Positions 1 to 7,645 are shown, counted from the stretch's first letter. The stretch: DNA of 21,937 bases from RXOA01 sp964547105 (GCA_964547105.1 CAZJLO010000030.1:1-21937); one strand, 5' to 3'. Numbers and translations: made by a program. The notes: a model not told the origin generated them from the sequence alone.

Positions 1-1
1 T

Positions 2-124
2 GCCGAACTCGCGCGGGATCCCTACCAGTATGGCTACTACCAGTTCCGGTTCATCATCGATTCGATCGATCGTCGCGCCGATCTCGATTTCGAGGAGTCC
101 GTTGGCAGTCTGTGCCTCTTCTGA
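2..124 (+). CDS. C-terminal fragment of an unidentified protein
   Basis: An open frame enters from the left edge and ends at TGA 122-124, giving the last 40 residues of a protein. The tail is rich in tyrosine, aspartate and arginine (DPYQYGYYQFRF near its start, DRRADLDFEE in the middle) and ends in SLCLF. No domain can be recognised in so short a piece. It is called coding because the frame is open from the edge and its codon use (GAT, ATC, CGC) resembles the neighbouring genes. No T-run terminator follows. Function unknown. Confidence 0.5.
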   Translation, partial: AELARDPYQYGYYQFRFIIDSIDRRADLDFEESVGSLCLF

Positions 125-328
125 CCACACAACTGCGCCGTAGGGCCCTCAGACAGTGTCGGGCATGGAGGCCTCCCGAGCCTATTGAATCCACTTGACC
201 TCCTTGGTGTCATGATGCCGCGAGGTGGTTGATGGATGGAAGTTCTTTGCTCTGGTCAGCGTTCTATAGGCTGTCGGTCTCTATGAATGGACAGTACAAC
301 CGCTGATCAAGACCGAAGCGAGATCCCG

Positions 329-806
329 ATGAGCGGAACTCTCCGCTCCTACGACCATGCCCGCAACCGCGATGCCATCGGCTGGTTTCTCCTGAGAACG
401 TACGATGTGGGGGCAAGAGTCACCGGAACTGGCTTCAGCCGCGTTAGGAGTACATGCACGCTCATCCCGCGCTGGATTCCGAGCATCTGTCCCACTTCGG
501 CGTCTGGGAGGATTGAGGATCGCGGCGACATCGTCGGAATCGTCCATTACGAACACCGAATGGGGATCAACGCGTCCAGCTGGATCCACGACATTAGGAC
601 GTCAAGCGAGCGATCCCGACCACCACCGCGAGCGACTGGGAACGGCCGTGGCACTCGAAGGGCTTCGCCGTGCGGCTGACCTGGGTGCGACTGTCGCTTA
701 TGTCGGTTCGGACCAACCATTCTACCGATCGATGGGGTTCCGTGTGGCGCTCCGTCAGTCACTGTGGCGGAAGACTCTCGAACTCTTATCGGCGACATCG
801 TTCTGA
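329..806 (+). pseudogene. Decayed GNAT-family acetyltransferase
   Basis: Pieces of one GNAT-like N-acetyltransferase are spread over all three forward frames. From ATG 329 the first frame reads RSYDHARNRDAIGWFLLRTY. Around 425-515 another frame carries NWLQPR, a stop, then EYMHAHPALDSEHL and FGVWED. The first frame resumes with DRGDIVGIVHYEHRMG. A short VQLDPRH followed by a stop lies near 575. The third frame then gives RERLGTAVALEGLRR and LGATVAYVGSDQPFYRSMGF up to 806. The last piece is the acetyl-CoA-binding and C-terminal region of the family. At least three frame changes, two in-frame stops and an apparent internal deletion make this a pseudogene rather than a single sequencing error. 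Substrate cannot be inferred. Confidence 0.75.
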
Positions 807-853
807 GCTTGTTGTCATACCAACAGGCCGTCTCGCGTGACGCAGATGCTTGG

Positions 854-888
854 AAAGGGGGCAGCGCCCCGGACAGATCGCTGCCCCC
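854..888 (-). terminator. Hairpin terminator downstream of the Cys-rich secreted protein gene
   Basis: A 10-bp perfect inverted repeat, GGGGGCAGCG at 857-866 and CGCTGCCCCC at 879-888, encloses a 12-nt loop. Read on the minus strand it is followed by a short TTT, about 23 nt after the stop of the secreted protein gene. The T-run is short, so efficiency is uncertain. It could also limit read-through from the plus-strand pseudogene. Confidence 0.6.
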
Positions 889-910
889 GACATGGGTGAA
901 AGCTAGATCC

Positions 911-2098
911 TTACGGCGAACACGTCACGCTACCGCTGACAAGAAGCCCGGTAACAGTGTTCACATTCTCCACCAGAGCACGCAAGAAGTAGGTACCTGG
1001 AGCAGTACACAGAGTGAGGAGATCGATCGAACAGGGGTGCATGTTCTGATACGCTTGCCACGGGGAAGGTACGCTGCATCCATAGCTTGACAGGTTGGTG
1101 GTCCCACAGGGCGTATCCAAGTAGAACGCCACGTGATCGTCGGCCGAGAACTCCAAGTTCAGCGTGCAGCTCGTGCAGCACTCCAGATCATCAAGCTGGA
1201 AGGACACCCGATACTCGTACGTGCCCAACGGATCGTCAGCATAGCCGCTTCCGGCTGAACTTCCGTCATGGTCGACCCACACGGCTGTCGGGTCTTGGCT
1301 TTCCGCCCAGTAGTAGTTCGGAGATGTTGGATAGACTTGCGCGAACGAGTTCGTGTTCGGCGCGAGCACTTCCCAGTTGGCGACGCCGGTGTTGAGATTG
1401 ATCGGCGTGGTGTCGCAGACACACGCTTCTTCGCAGGGGAGAAGCGCCACACGAAAATCGCGCCAATCGGGATCTTCAAGGCAGCAGTCATCTTCCCAGA
1501 ACAGCAGGAACGCCCTGCCCCGCTCCGCATAATCGCTCGGCATGCCCTGGCAATCGCAGATACACTGCGGACTAATGCGACTGTATTCGATGACGTATGC
1601 AAACGCGTGGACGTCTTGATGCCAGTTATGCACGGGGTTCGTGAAGTAGTGACCCAGGGATTCCATCACCGGAGGGGAGTTGCTCGAGGCGTTGTTGATC
1701 CAGAACCCGATGGATTCGAACGCCTCATCGATGGGAATAACCATCGCCGGGCTCATCGGCAAGACGGAAGCAACCGTGCAATCGGTCGAATCCGCACAAT
1801 CGTAGTGAACCCCCTCCAGCACACGATGCAGCGCTCCACAGCTCTCGGGGGACTCCCAATACCACCCGAAGTCCACCGGGCAGCAATCAAACGGAGAGGT
1901 GTAGTACATGCAGTAGCACTGGGCCGGGAACGGTTCCTCGAACGGATAAGCTTCGATCGACTCGATTTCCAAACACGGATGGAGCAGATTCATGAACACT
2001 TCCAGAGCGCCTGTATCCTCGGGCGACGGTATCGCCCATCCGGCAAGACCGATGAGCAGCAACATGATTGTAGCGAGCACCAGGATCCTACGGCTCAT
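911..2098 (-). CDS. Secreted cysteine-rich protein with C-terminal beta-sandwich-like module
   Basis: A 395-residue protein of unknown function, predicted to be exported. ATG 2098 is chosen because AAGGAGG lies about 5 nt before it and the protein then opens with a standard signal peptide: a basic MSRR, a hydrophobic core to about residue 20, and a likely cleavage near GWA-IPSP. The mature part holds 24 cysteines, several as pairs or CxC motifs (CYC, CICDC, CVC, three CC pairs), an even number consistent with many disulfides. The last ~125 residues (VWVDHDGSSAGSGY, then GTYEYRVSFQLDD, then NLEFSADDHVAFYLD) resemble a Gal-binding-like or Ig-like beta-sandwich pattern seen in large secreted proteins. 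No catalytic motif is visible. An in-frame ATG upstream at 2233 would place a long hydrophilic stretch before the signal peptide and is unlikely. A hairpin terminator follows. Confidence 0.85.
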   Translation of the reverse strand: MSRRILVLATIMLLLIGLAGWAIPSPEDTGALEVFMNLLHPCLEIESIEAYPFEEPFPAQCYCMYYTSPFDCCPVDFGWYWESPESCGALHRVLEGVHYDCADSTDCTVASVLPMSPAMVIPIDEAFESIGFWINNASSNSPPVMESLGHYFTNPVHNWHQDVHAFAYVIEYSRISPQCICDCQGMPSDYAERGRAFLLFWEDDCCLEDPDWRDFRVALLPCEEACVCDTTPINLNTGVANWEVLAPNTNSFAQVYPTSPNYYWAESQDPTAVWVDHDGSSAGSGYADDPLGTYEYRVSFQLDDLECCTSCTLNLEFSADDHVAFYLDTPCGTTNLSSYGCSVPSPWQAYQNMHPCSIDLLTLCTAPGTYFLRALVENVNTVTGLLVSGSVTCSP

Positions 2099-2162
2099 CG
2101 ATGCCTCCTTGATCGCATTCCCTTCCACCGGCTTCCTTGGCATCATTACGAACGGTCGACCC

Positions 2163-2192
2163 ACTTTATCACGTGTCCTAAGCTGCAAGCAA
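2163..2192 (-). promoter_or_regulatory. Possible sigma70-type promoter for the secreted protein gene
   Basis: On the minus strand TTGCTT (2187-2192) and TAAAGT (2163-2168) are 18 nt apart, with TG one base before the second hexamer as in extended -10 elements. Transcription would begin near 2156, giving a leader of about 58 nt. Both hexamers deviate from consensus. Confidence 0.35.
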
Positions 2193-2330
2193 TACGTGCA
2201 TATGATCGAATTGTTGCGTCGACGTGCATCCATCGTTTAGTGAACAGCGATGGGTTGTTGTGTTTGTTTGCAAGGTTTTATGTGATCGAAGAGAATTCGA
2301 GTTCGGGCTAAGTGGGTCTTCGCCGTGCCG

Positions 2331-3161
2331 TTACGTCTGACAGTGGGGGCAAACGTAGCAGGAACCTCCGAGATACTGGATCTTCTCGATCGGGGTTCGG
2401 CAATCCGGACACGGGTTGCCTGCGGATCGTTTGTCGAGAAGCGGGGTGTACGATCCCCTTTCCCCGTACAAATCGATCTCCGTGTCCCGGCCGCCCAGCT
2501 TCACAGCTTGGCAAAGCGTGGTCACGATCGACGCGTGGAGCGATTCCCGTTCTTGTGGAGTGAGAGAGCCGACCTTGCGCTTGGGGCTCAGGCGAGCCCG
2601 AAACAAGATATCTTGCAGATAGCCGTTGCCAATGCCGCAGATGTTGGCTTCATGCGTCAAGAACGCCTTGACCGGCACGTCTCTCTCCGCCGCTTGCCTG
2701 TCCAACAGCCGTGTGAGTTGATCCACGGTGAATCCCCGATCAAGCGGAGAGGATCCAAGCGTTCCTGCATAGGGGTGCGTGGCAATCTCCCGATCGGAGA
2801 GCAATCCAACGAACCCCCACAACTGGATCGTCAGGGTGACGGTCGAACCGTCATCGAGTTCGCCGATCCAGTGATGTTTCCTCGGCTGTTGGGTCCACGG
2901 AGGATGGAGCAGAAGCCGTCCGCCGAATTCACCGATCATCAGAGTCAAGCCTCGCTCGAATCGAATGAAGATCCACTTCCCCGTCGAGTCAACTCCGGCG
3001 ATCCGCTGGCCGACGATCTCCTGATCGAAGACTGTTGGCTCTGGAGAGATGAAGAGAAACTTCGGGCGATCGCCGCTCACCGTGGAAGCGATCACTTCAC
3101 GCCCATGGAGTTCTGCCTCCATCTGTCGCGCCAAGGTCCGGATCTCGGGCAACTCGAACAT
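2331..3161 (-). CDS. Fpg/Nei-family DNA glycosylase-like protein lacking the N-terminal proline
   Basis: A 276-residue member of the formamidopyrimidine-DNA glycosylase / endonuclease VIII family, whose members excise oxidised bases from DNA. Start ATG 3161 is fixed by the MFELPE N-terminus. The family parts are in order: N-terminal beta-sandwich domain with a conserved lysine (STGKW, Lys62), the H2TH region (FLTHEANICGIGNGYLQDIL), and a C-terminal zinc finger with Cys251, Cys254, Cys271 and Cys274 plus an extra Cys268. In canonical Fpg and Nei the residue after Met is proline, the Schiff-base nucleophile; here it is Phe2. The arginine normally found in the zinc-finger loop is also absent (LGGSCYVC). 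I recall a family branch starting M[IF]ELPE, so this is probably a divergent subfamily rather than a damaged gene. Whether it is an active glycosylase is open. The 5' side abuts the assembly gap; the SD is weak (GGGGGAA). Confidence 0.85.
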   Translation of the reverse strand: MFELPEIRTLARQMEAELHGREVIASTVSGDRPKFLFISPEPTVFDQEIVGQRIAGVDSTGKWIFIRFERGLTLMIGEFGGRLLLHPPWTQQPRKHHWIGELDDGSTVTLTIQLWGFVGLLSDREIATHPYAGTLGSSPLDRGFTVDQLTRLLDRQAAERDVPVKAFLTHEANICGIGNGYLQDILFRARLSPKRKVGSLTPQERESLHASIVTTLCQAVKLGGRDTEIDLYGERGSYTPLLDKRSAGNPCPDCRTPIEKIQYLGGSCYVCPHCQT

Positions 3162-3180
3162 CGCTGCGTTCCCCCAAGTC

Positions 3181-3280
3181 NNNNNNNNNNNNNNNNNNNN
3201 NNNNNNNNNNNNNNNNNNNNNNNNNNNNNNNNNNNNNNNNNNNNNNNNNNNNNNNNNNNNNNNNNNNNNNNNNNNNNNNN
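3181..3280. other. Assembly gap of 100 N
   Basis: Exactly 100 undetermined bases, the conventional filler for a scaffold gap of unknown length. It hides the 5' part of the Nudix gene and the promoter region of the Fpg-like gene. Adjacency of the two genes rests on scaffolding only. Confidence 0.98.
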
Positions 3281-3600
3281 TCATCGCCGGCTTCGTCGAA
3301 CCCGGCGAAACGTTGGAGAAGGCTGTCGCAAGAGAGGTCCAAGAGGAAGTAGGGCTTGCCGTTCACGAGATCACCTATGTGGATTCTCAACCATGGCCGT
3401 TTCCGCGAGCGTTGATGGTCGGGTTCACCGCTCAAGCCGTCAGCCCGAAGATCCGGATTGATCGCCATGAGATCGAAGCTGCGGATTGGTACGCTCGAGA
3501 GCGTGTCCGACGCGAGATGTCTGCGGGAATCCTCAGGCTTCCCAGCACTCGATCCATTGCCCGCCGCCTGATCGATGAATGGCTTGCGGCGAATGCCTAG
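3281..3600 (+). CDS. nudC: NudC-like NAD(H) pyrophosphatase, C-terminal part
   Basis: The last ~106 residues of a Nudix hydrolase; the 5' end is lost in the N gap and the first whole codon is at 3283. The Nudix box is complete (GFVEPGETLEKAVAREVQEEVGL, matching Gx5Ex7REUxEExGU), so the metal-binding glutamates are present. It is followed by SQPWPFPRALMVGF, the SQPWPFP motif diagnostic of NudC-type NADH pyrophosphatases, which cleave NAD(H) to NMN(H) and AMP and, in E. coli, remove NAD caps from RNA. The usual zinc ribbon and N-terminal domain would lie in the gap. Full-length members are about 250-310 residues. A T8 run lies 61-68 nt after the stop, but only a weak 4-bp stem precedes it. Confidence 0.85.
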
Positions 3601-4081
3601 TCGCGCCCGAGCTCTCCGGATGCGTGGAAATCGTCAGCAGCAGAGAACACTCGAACTGCCTTTTTTTTCTGCGCTAGCGTGATTCAACAAGCAGTCCATC
3701 AAGCAGTGGAGCTTGAATTCTTGGCCTCCACGAATAAGGATTGACTTTGATCCGAGGGTGGATTGTTGAGGATTCACCTTGTGGACACTCAATTCTTTGG
3801 AGATCCGATGCCCAACAGAAACGGTGAGCTCAAGAAGAGATTCGTAGCGGACGCATCTTCGTGTCCTGCGATTTCTGCCGCCGTCGTGTTGTCCACGTCC
3901 TCCTCCAAGGCTCTCGCTCGTTTCCCCCGTTCTATCCGCCGTCCGTAGCCCCGACGGTTCTCTTCCTGTGGTAGCGGCAGTCTCCGCATCCAAGGATACC
4001 GTCTTCATTGGGGCCCCAGCCGCGCAATCCGTTGTCATTCCGAATTTCTTGTCACTGTTTGATCCTGTAAGGAGTTTTGAA
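3601..4081 (+). other. Intergenic region without a convincing gene
   Basis: A 481-base stretch between the Nudix gene and the ABC operon. It contains a T8 tract at 3661-3668 and short open frames with no recognisable product or good ribosome-binding site. Only the last ~15 bases have a clear role, as the AAGGAG site of the binding-protein gene. A weak TTGTCA at 4032-4037 has no matching -10. The operon promoter is presumably here but I cannot place it with confidence. Confidence 0.6.
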
Positions 4082-4984
4082 ATGCTGAAAGCGTCAGTTT
4101 CTTCTGCAATGTTGTTGTGTCTCTTGCTGGCTCTCGGATCAACTTGCTTGGCGGCCGAACCGTATGTGGTGGTGACAGATGCGCCGTGGGCGCCGTTCGA
4201 GATGGTCGACAACGACGGCGACTTCTTCGGCTTCGACATCGACCTGATGCGGGCGGTTGCAGTCACCGCTGGGTTCTCCATCGAGATCAGGAATGTAGCG
4301 TTTGATGCCATCGTCGAGATGATCCGAACAGGAGGTGCGGACATTGGTTCATCCGGCTTGACGATCACCGAGGATCGAGCGAAAACGGTCGACTTCTCCG
4401 TCCCCTACTACCAATCAAATCAGGCAGTGGTCGTCGCAGCCAATGCCGGACTGAACCTCGTGACGGCTCTGACTGGCGGAAGCATTGTTGGCGCTCAAAA
4501 CGCAACCTCGGGCTTGTGGTGGGCGGAGGACAATTTAATGGCCGAAGGGCTCGACATCGATCTGCGCGGATACGAAACCTATCCCGCCGCGATCCTCGAC
4601 CTGGTCAACGGGCGACTCGATGCCGTCATCCAGGACGAACCGGCATCTCAGGCATCTCTTGCCGCCTATCCCGATGTCCTCTCGATCGCCGGCTTGATCT
4701 ACACGCAAGAACAATTCGGCTTCATCGTCAACAAGGGAGATCCGGCCGGTTTGCTCCCCGAGATCGAGGAAGCGTTCGCCATCCTCGGACTTACCGTCGA
4801 GATAACCACGTGGGGAACAACAATTCTCGTCGAATCGGGTTCGTTTGTCGATGCGTTGCTTGCCATCTACTTCGGGCCGGATCTTGATGACATCGCAACG
4901 GCGTGGGACACGTCGAAGGATCTGCTTCTCAGTGGAGATCTCAGCGGATACACACAATCGATGCAGAGTCAGCTCGGGCTGTAA
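4082..4984 (+). CDS. Polar amino-acid ABC transporter substrate-binding protein
   Basis: A 300-residue periplasmic or extracytoplasmic solute-binding protein of family 3 (HisJ/GlnH type), which delivers a polar amino acid to the permease pair encoded downstream. ATG 4082 has AAGGAG about 8 nt upstream and starts a signal peptide (hydrophobic to about residue 22, cleavage likely CLA-AEP). Family features: DAPWAPFE at 33-40, FGFDIDLMRAV at 49-59, Arg99 in TEDRAKTVDFS (binds the ligand carboxylate in the family), PYY 108-110, and QDEPAS at 184-189 whose Asp contacts the ligand amino group. A Cys at position 22 lies near the cleavage site but the context GSTC is not a good lipobox. It is the first gene of a four-gene operon. 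The exact substrate (Gln, His, Arg, Glu or another) cannot be read from the sequence. Confidence 0.92.
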   Translation: MLKASVSSAMLLCLLLALGSTCLAAEPYVVVTDAPWAPFEMVDNDGDFFGFDIDLMRAVAVTAGFSIEIRNVAFDAIVEMIRTGGADIGSSGLTITEDRAKTVDFSVPYYQSNQAVVVAANAGLNLVTALTGGSIVGAQNATSGLWWAEDNLMAEGLDIDLRGYETYPAAILDLVNGRLDAVIQDEPASQASLAAYPDVLSIAGLIYTQEQFGFIVNKGDPAGLLPEIEEAFAILGLTVEITTWGTTILVESGSFVDALLAIYFGPDLDDIATAWDTSKDLLLSGDLSGYTQSMQSQLGL

Positions 4985-5048
4985 CACGAAGTGGTGTGCG
5001 CCGGCCGGAAAAATCGCCGGTCGGCGCACACGTTATTTGGAGAACGTG

Positions 5049-5738
5049 ATGTCGAAGATATTTGAAACAACAACCTACCTTCCGCTACTCCTTCGGGCCT
5101 CGCTTGTCAACCTCGAACTCCTGCTGGCACTGCTTGTGCTTGGATTCATAGTGGGAACATCGATTGCACTTGCGCAAAGCTATGCCGCCAAGCCAATGCA
5201 ATCGGCCGCGAGGATATTTGAGTGGGTCTTCCGCGGGATTCCGGCGTTGGTTCTGCTCTTCTTGTTCTACTTCGGGCCGGCGCAATTTGGCGTTCGCGTC
5301 TCTCCGTTTGTCGCGGCGTCCGCGGCACTCGGACTCCGTTCCGCCGCCTATCAATCGCAAATCTTCCGCGGCGCCCTGGAGTCGGTTCCCAGCGGGCAGA
5401 TGACCGCTGCTCGCTCATTGGGGATGAGTCAGAGGCGCGCCATCTTCAAGGTGGTTCTTCCTCAAGCGTTTCGCCTTGCCGTTCCTGGATGGTCCAACGA
5501 GCTAAGTGCGGTCGTCAAGGACACGACACTTGCCTACGCAGTCGGTCTCAACGATGTCATGCGGACTGCCCGAGTGATCTACGACCGTCATTACGAGCTG
5601 GCGATGCCCGCACTGTTGATGGTGGCGCTGCTGTTCCTTGTGATCACCGAAGGAGGAACGGCCCTTCTTGCTGTCGCGGAGAGGCGAACCCGCATTCCGG
5701 TTGTCTCGATCGGCGAAGCGATGAGGCCCTCACGATGA
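5049..5738 (+). CDS. Polar amino-acid ABC transporter permease (first)
   Basis: A 229-residue inner-membrane permease of the HisM/HisQ/GlnP group. Hydrophobic segments near residues 20-42, 60-78, 85-100 and 190-210 form the membrane domain. The cytoplasmic EAA-type loop (TAARSLGMSQRRAIFKVVLPQA, 119-140), which docks on the ATPase, is clear. ATG 5049 is preferred, with TTGGAG upstream; an in-frame GTG lies directly before it. It sits 64 nt after the binding-protein gene and its last bases overlap the ATPase start as ATGA, so translation is probably coupled. It likely forms a heterodimer with the permease at 6484. Confidence 0.92.
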   Translation: MSKIFETTTYLPLLLRASLVNLELLLALLVLGFIVGTSIALAQSYAAKPMQSAARIFEWVFRGIPALVLLFLFYFGPAQFGVRVSPFVAASAALGLRSAAYQSQIFRGALESVPSGQMTAARSLGMSQRRAIFKVVLPQAFRLAVPGWSNELSAVVKDTTLAYAVGLNDVMRTARVIYDRHYELAMPALLMVALLFLVITEGGTALLAVAERRTRIPVVSIGEAMRPSR

Positions 5739-6487
5739 GTGCCCTCCTGCGCGTTGAGAATCTTCGGAAACGTTACGGCGACGAGCAGGTCTTGCAGAGC
5801 GTATCGTTCTCGCTGGATCGAGGCGAAACCAAAGTCGTGATCGGACCGTCTGGAACCGGGAAGAGCACCTTGCTTCGCTGCATCAACCAGCTGACGTCGC
5901 CCGATGAGGGCAAGGTTTGGCTCGCCGGGGAAGAAGTCGTTCGGCACGACGTATCGCTGGATCGAATGCGTGCCCGAATCGGATTCGTCTTCCAGAGTTT
6001 CAACCTGTTCACACACCTCACGGCATTGGGGAACGTCCGCCTCGGGCCAATGTGGGTCAAGCGCATGAGCAGGTCGGAATCGACAAAACTGGCGCTAAGA
6101 GAACTGGCGCGGGTCGGTCTCGCCGACAAGGCCGCCTCGTACCCGTTTGAGCTGTCGGGCGGCCAGCAACAACGGGTGTCCATCGCTCGTGCGCTGGCGA
6201 TGAACCCGGAGCTGATCTTGTTTGATGAGCCCACATCGGCATTGGATCCTGAGCTGATCGGAGACGTCCTCAACGTCATGCTTGAGCTTTCATCCGAACA
6301 CATGACGATGCTTGTCGTCTCTCATGAAATGGGGTTCGCCCGGGCCGTGGCCGACGAGATTCTCTTCATGGCTGAAGGACGAATACTCGAGCAAGGCCCC
6401 CCCGACCGGCTCCTCGATGCTCCGCGGAATCTCCGCACCAAGACATTTCTGACAAGGCTCAACATCCTTGAAGGAAATCGGCAATGA
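5735..6487 (+). CDS. Polar amino-acid ABC transporter ATP-binding protein
   Basis: A 250-residue cytoplasmic ATPase of the GlnQ/HisP group that drives import through the two flanking permeases. Start ATG 5735 overlaps the previous stop by the ATGA arrangement. All nucleotide-binding motifs are intact: Walker A GPSGTGKST (37-45), Q-loop Gln87 (FQSFNLF), signature LSGGQQQR (140-147), Walker B LILFDE (160-165) followed by PTSALDPE, and the switch His197 (VVSHEMG). It ends in an ATGA overlap with the next permease. Length is normal for the family. The gene order permease-ATPase-permease within one operon supports a single transporter. Confidence 0.95.
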   Translation: MSALLRVENLRKRYGDEQVLQSVSFSLDRGETKVVIGPSGTGKSTLLRCINQLTSPDEGKVWLAGEEVVRHDVSLDRMRARIGFVFQSFNLFTHLTALGNVRLGPMWVKRMSRSESTKLALRELARVGLADKAASYPFELSGGQQQRVSIARALAMNPELILFDEPTSALDPELIGDVLNVMLELSSEHMTMLVVSHEMGFARAVADEILFMAEGRILEQGPPDRLLDAPRNLRTKTFLTRLNILEGNRQ

Positions 6488-7146
6488 CGGTTCTCGCTTC
6501 ATGGTTGCCGCAGCTAGGTTACGGCTTGGTGTTGACCCTGGAAGTCACCGCGGCGTGCATCGCATTGGGCGCTATTCTCGGCATCCTGCTTGCATTCGGA
6601 CGATTGTTCGGAAGGAGGTGGCTACGGTTTCTTTGCGGCAGCTACATTCGGCTGTTTCGAGGGACACCGCTTCTGGTACAACTTGCAGTGTTGTACTTCG
6701 GATTGCCGTCATGGGGAATCGTCTTGCCACGTTTCCCGTGCGCTGTGCTCGCACTGGGACTTAACTCGGCCGCCTACCAAGCGGAGTACTTCCGCGGTGC
6801 TATTCAGGCCGTGGCATCGGGACAGGTCGCGGCGGCACAGGCTCTGGGGTTGAGCCGTTGGAAAGCGATATTCGCCGTGGTCTTGCCCCAGGCGGGGCGG
6901 CTGGTGATCCCCTCATGGTCGAACGAACTGATCCTGATGCTGAAGTACTCATCCATCGTGTTCTCCATCACGCTCTACGATCTGATGGGAATGGGAAAGC
7001 GAATCGCGTCGAGAAATTTTCGCTACTTCGAGGTGTTCCTTGTCGTCGCTGTAATCTACTTGGCGGTCGTTCTGATCGTTTCGGTGGGGCTCCGCATCCT
7101 TGAACGAAAACTGCACGTCCCCGGATTGGGCGAATCCATGGAGTAG
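6484..7146 (+). CDS. Polar amino-acid ABC transporter permease (second)
   Basis: A 220-residue membrane permease paralogous to the one at 5049. It starts at ATG 6484 inside the stop of the ATPase gene (ATGA). The EAA loop reads AAAQALGLSRWKAIFAVVLPQA, and SWSNELILMLKYSSI follows as in the family. N-terminal and C-terminal hydrophobic spans are evident. It is the last gene of the operon; 40 nt separate it from the convergent PIN-domain gene, and no terminator hairpin is visible there. Confidence 0.92.
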   Translation: MTVLASWLPQLGYGLVLTLEVTAACIALGAILGILLAFGRLFGRRWLRFLCGSYIRLFRGTPLLVQLAVLYFGLPSWGIVLPRFPCAVLALGLNSAAYQAEYFRGAIQAVASGQVAAAQALGLSRWKAIFAVVLPQAGRLVIPSWSNELILMLKYSSIVFSITLYDLMGMGKRIASRNFRYFEVFLVVAVIYLAVVLIVSVGLRILERKLHVPGLGESME

Positions 7147-7186
7147 GATCCAGCCGATCAAAGCATGTGGGTCTTCTGGCGGCGAC

Positions 7187-7645
7187 TCAAGCACCGGTCG
7201 GCAAGACGGTTTGCCTCGCTCGCTGTTGCGGCGGATTCTTGGCGAGAAACTCTGTCGGGGTGACGATGATGATCGGAAGGCGCGATGCTTGTCCGAGAAG
7301 ATCATGATCCTGAGTCACGAGGATCGATCCCGTCGCGGCGGCAAGAGCGGCAAATTTCCTGTCCTCGGCGTCTGGAACAATTCGGTATGCATCCAGATCG
7401 AGAGGGCCGTCAAACCGGGATTCCTCCAAGAACAGATCTTCGTATGGAGCCCACGAAATCGGCGGGATCTTCGTCAGGATCCTCTTCGACTCTCGCCTTG
7501 TCTGTGCGTCCCAGGCAAGCAGCAGATATCCCTCGCGTACGGCTTTCACGACTTGCGCAGAGCTGCTTGCGGGGTTGAAGGCAGCCGCGACAAACACATT
7601 GGTGTCAACGACCACCGAGACTCCCGTTGGACTTCGCTGCGACAT
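7187..7645 (-). CDS. PIN-domain protein (putative ribonuclease, toxin-like)
   Basis: A 152-residue PIN domain. The acidic metal-binding residues expected for a PIN nuclease are visible: Asp14 in VVVDTNVFVAA, Glu52 (RRESKRIL), Asp95 (DAEDRKFAALA) and Asp113/Asp115 (ILVTQDHDLL). ATG 7645 is chosen because GGGAGA lies about 5 nt upstream; a GTG 18 nt earlier lacks this. Members of this group are often VapC-like toxins of toxin-antitoxin pairs, but no small antitoxin gene precedes it: the gene upstream on the same strand is the old yellow enzyme, 73 nt away. It may be a solitary PIN nuclease of RNA metabolism or an orphan toxin. Confidence 0.82.
   Translation of the reverse strand: MSQRSPTGVSVVVDTNVFVAAAFNPASSSAQVVKAVREGYLLLAWDAQTRRESKRILTKIPPISWAPYEDLFLEESRFDGPLDLDAYRIVPDAEDRKFAALAAATGSILVTQDHDLLGQASRLPIIIVTPTEFLAKNPPQQRARQTVLPTGA

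Noticed and set aside
1268..2311. 347-codon plus-strand open frame
   Set aside because: Antisense to the secreted Cys-rich protein, which has a signal peptide and SD; the translation is Arg/His-rich and without motifs.
2325..3461. 378-codon plus-strand open frame across the N gap
   Set aside because: Antisense to the Fpg-like gene and out of frame with the Nudix gene; it is open only because of the N run and codon bias.
3636..3668. Rho-independent terminator after the Nudix gene
   Set aside because: There is a T8 tract, but only a 4-bp stem with a long loop precedes it, too weak to call.
4142..4150. Possible lipoprotein Cys in the binding-protein signal peptide
   Set aside because: The residues before Cys22 (GST) do not fit a lipobox, and a standard signal-peptidase I site follows immediately.
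3634..4368. 244-codon minus-strand open frame
   Set aside because: Overlaps the signal peptide and core of the binding protein on the other strand; Ser/Thr/Arg-rich with no domain.
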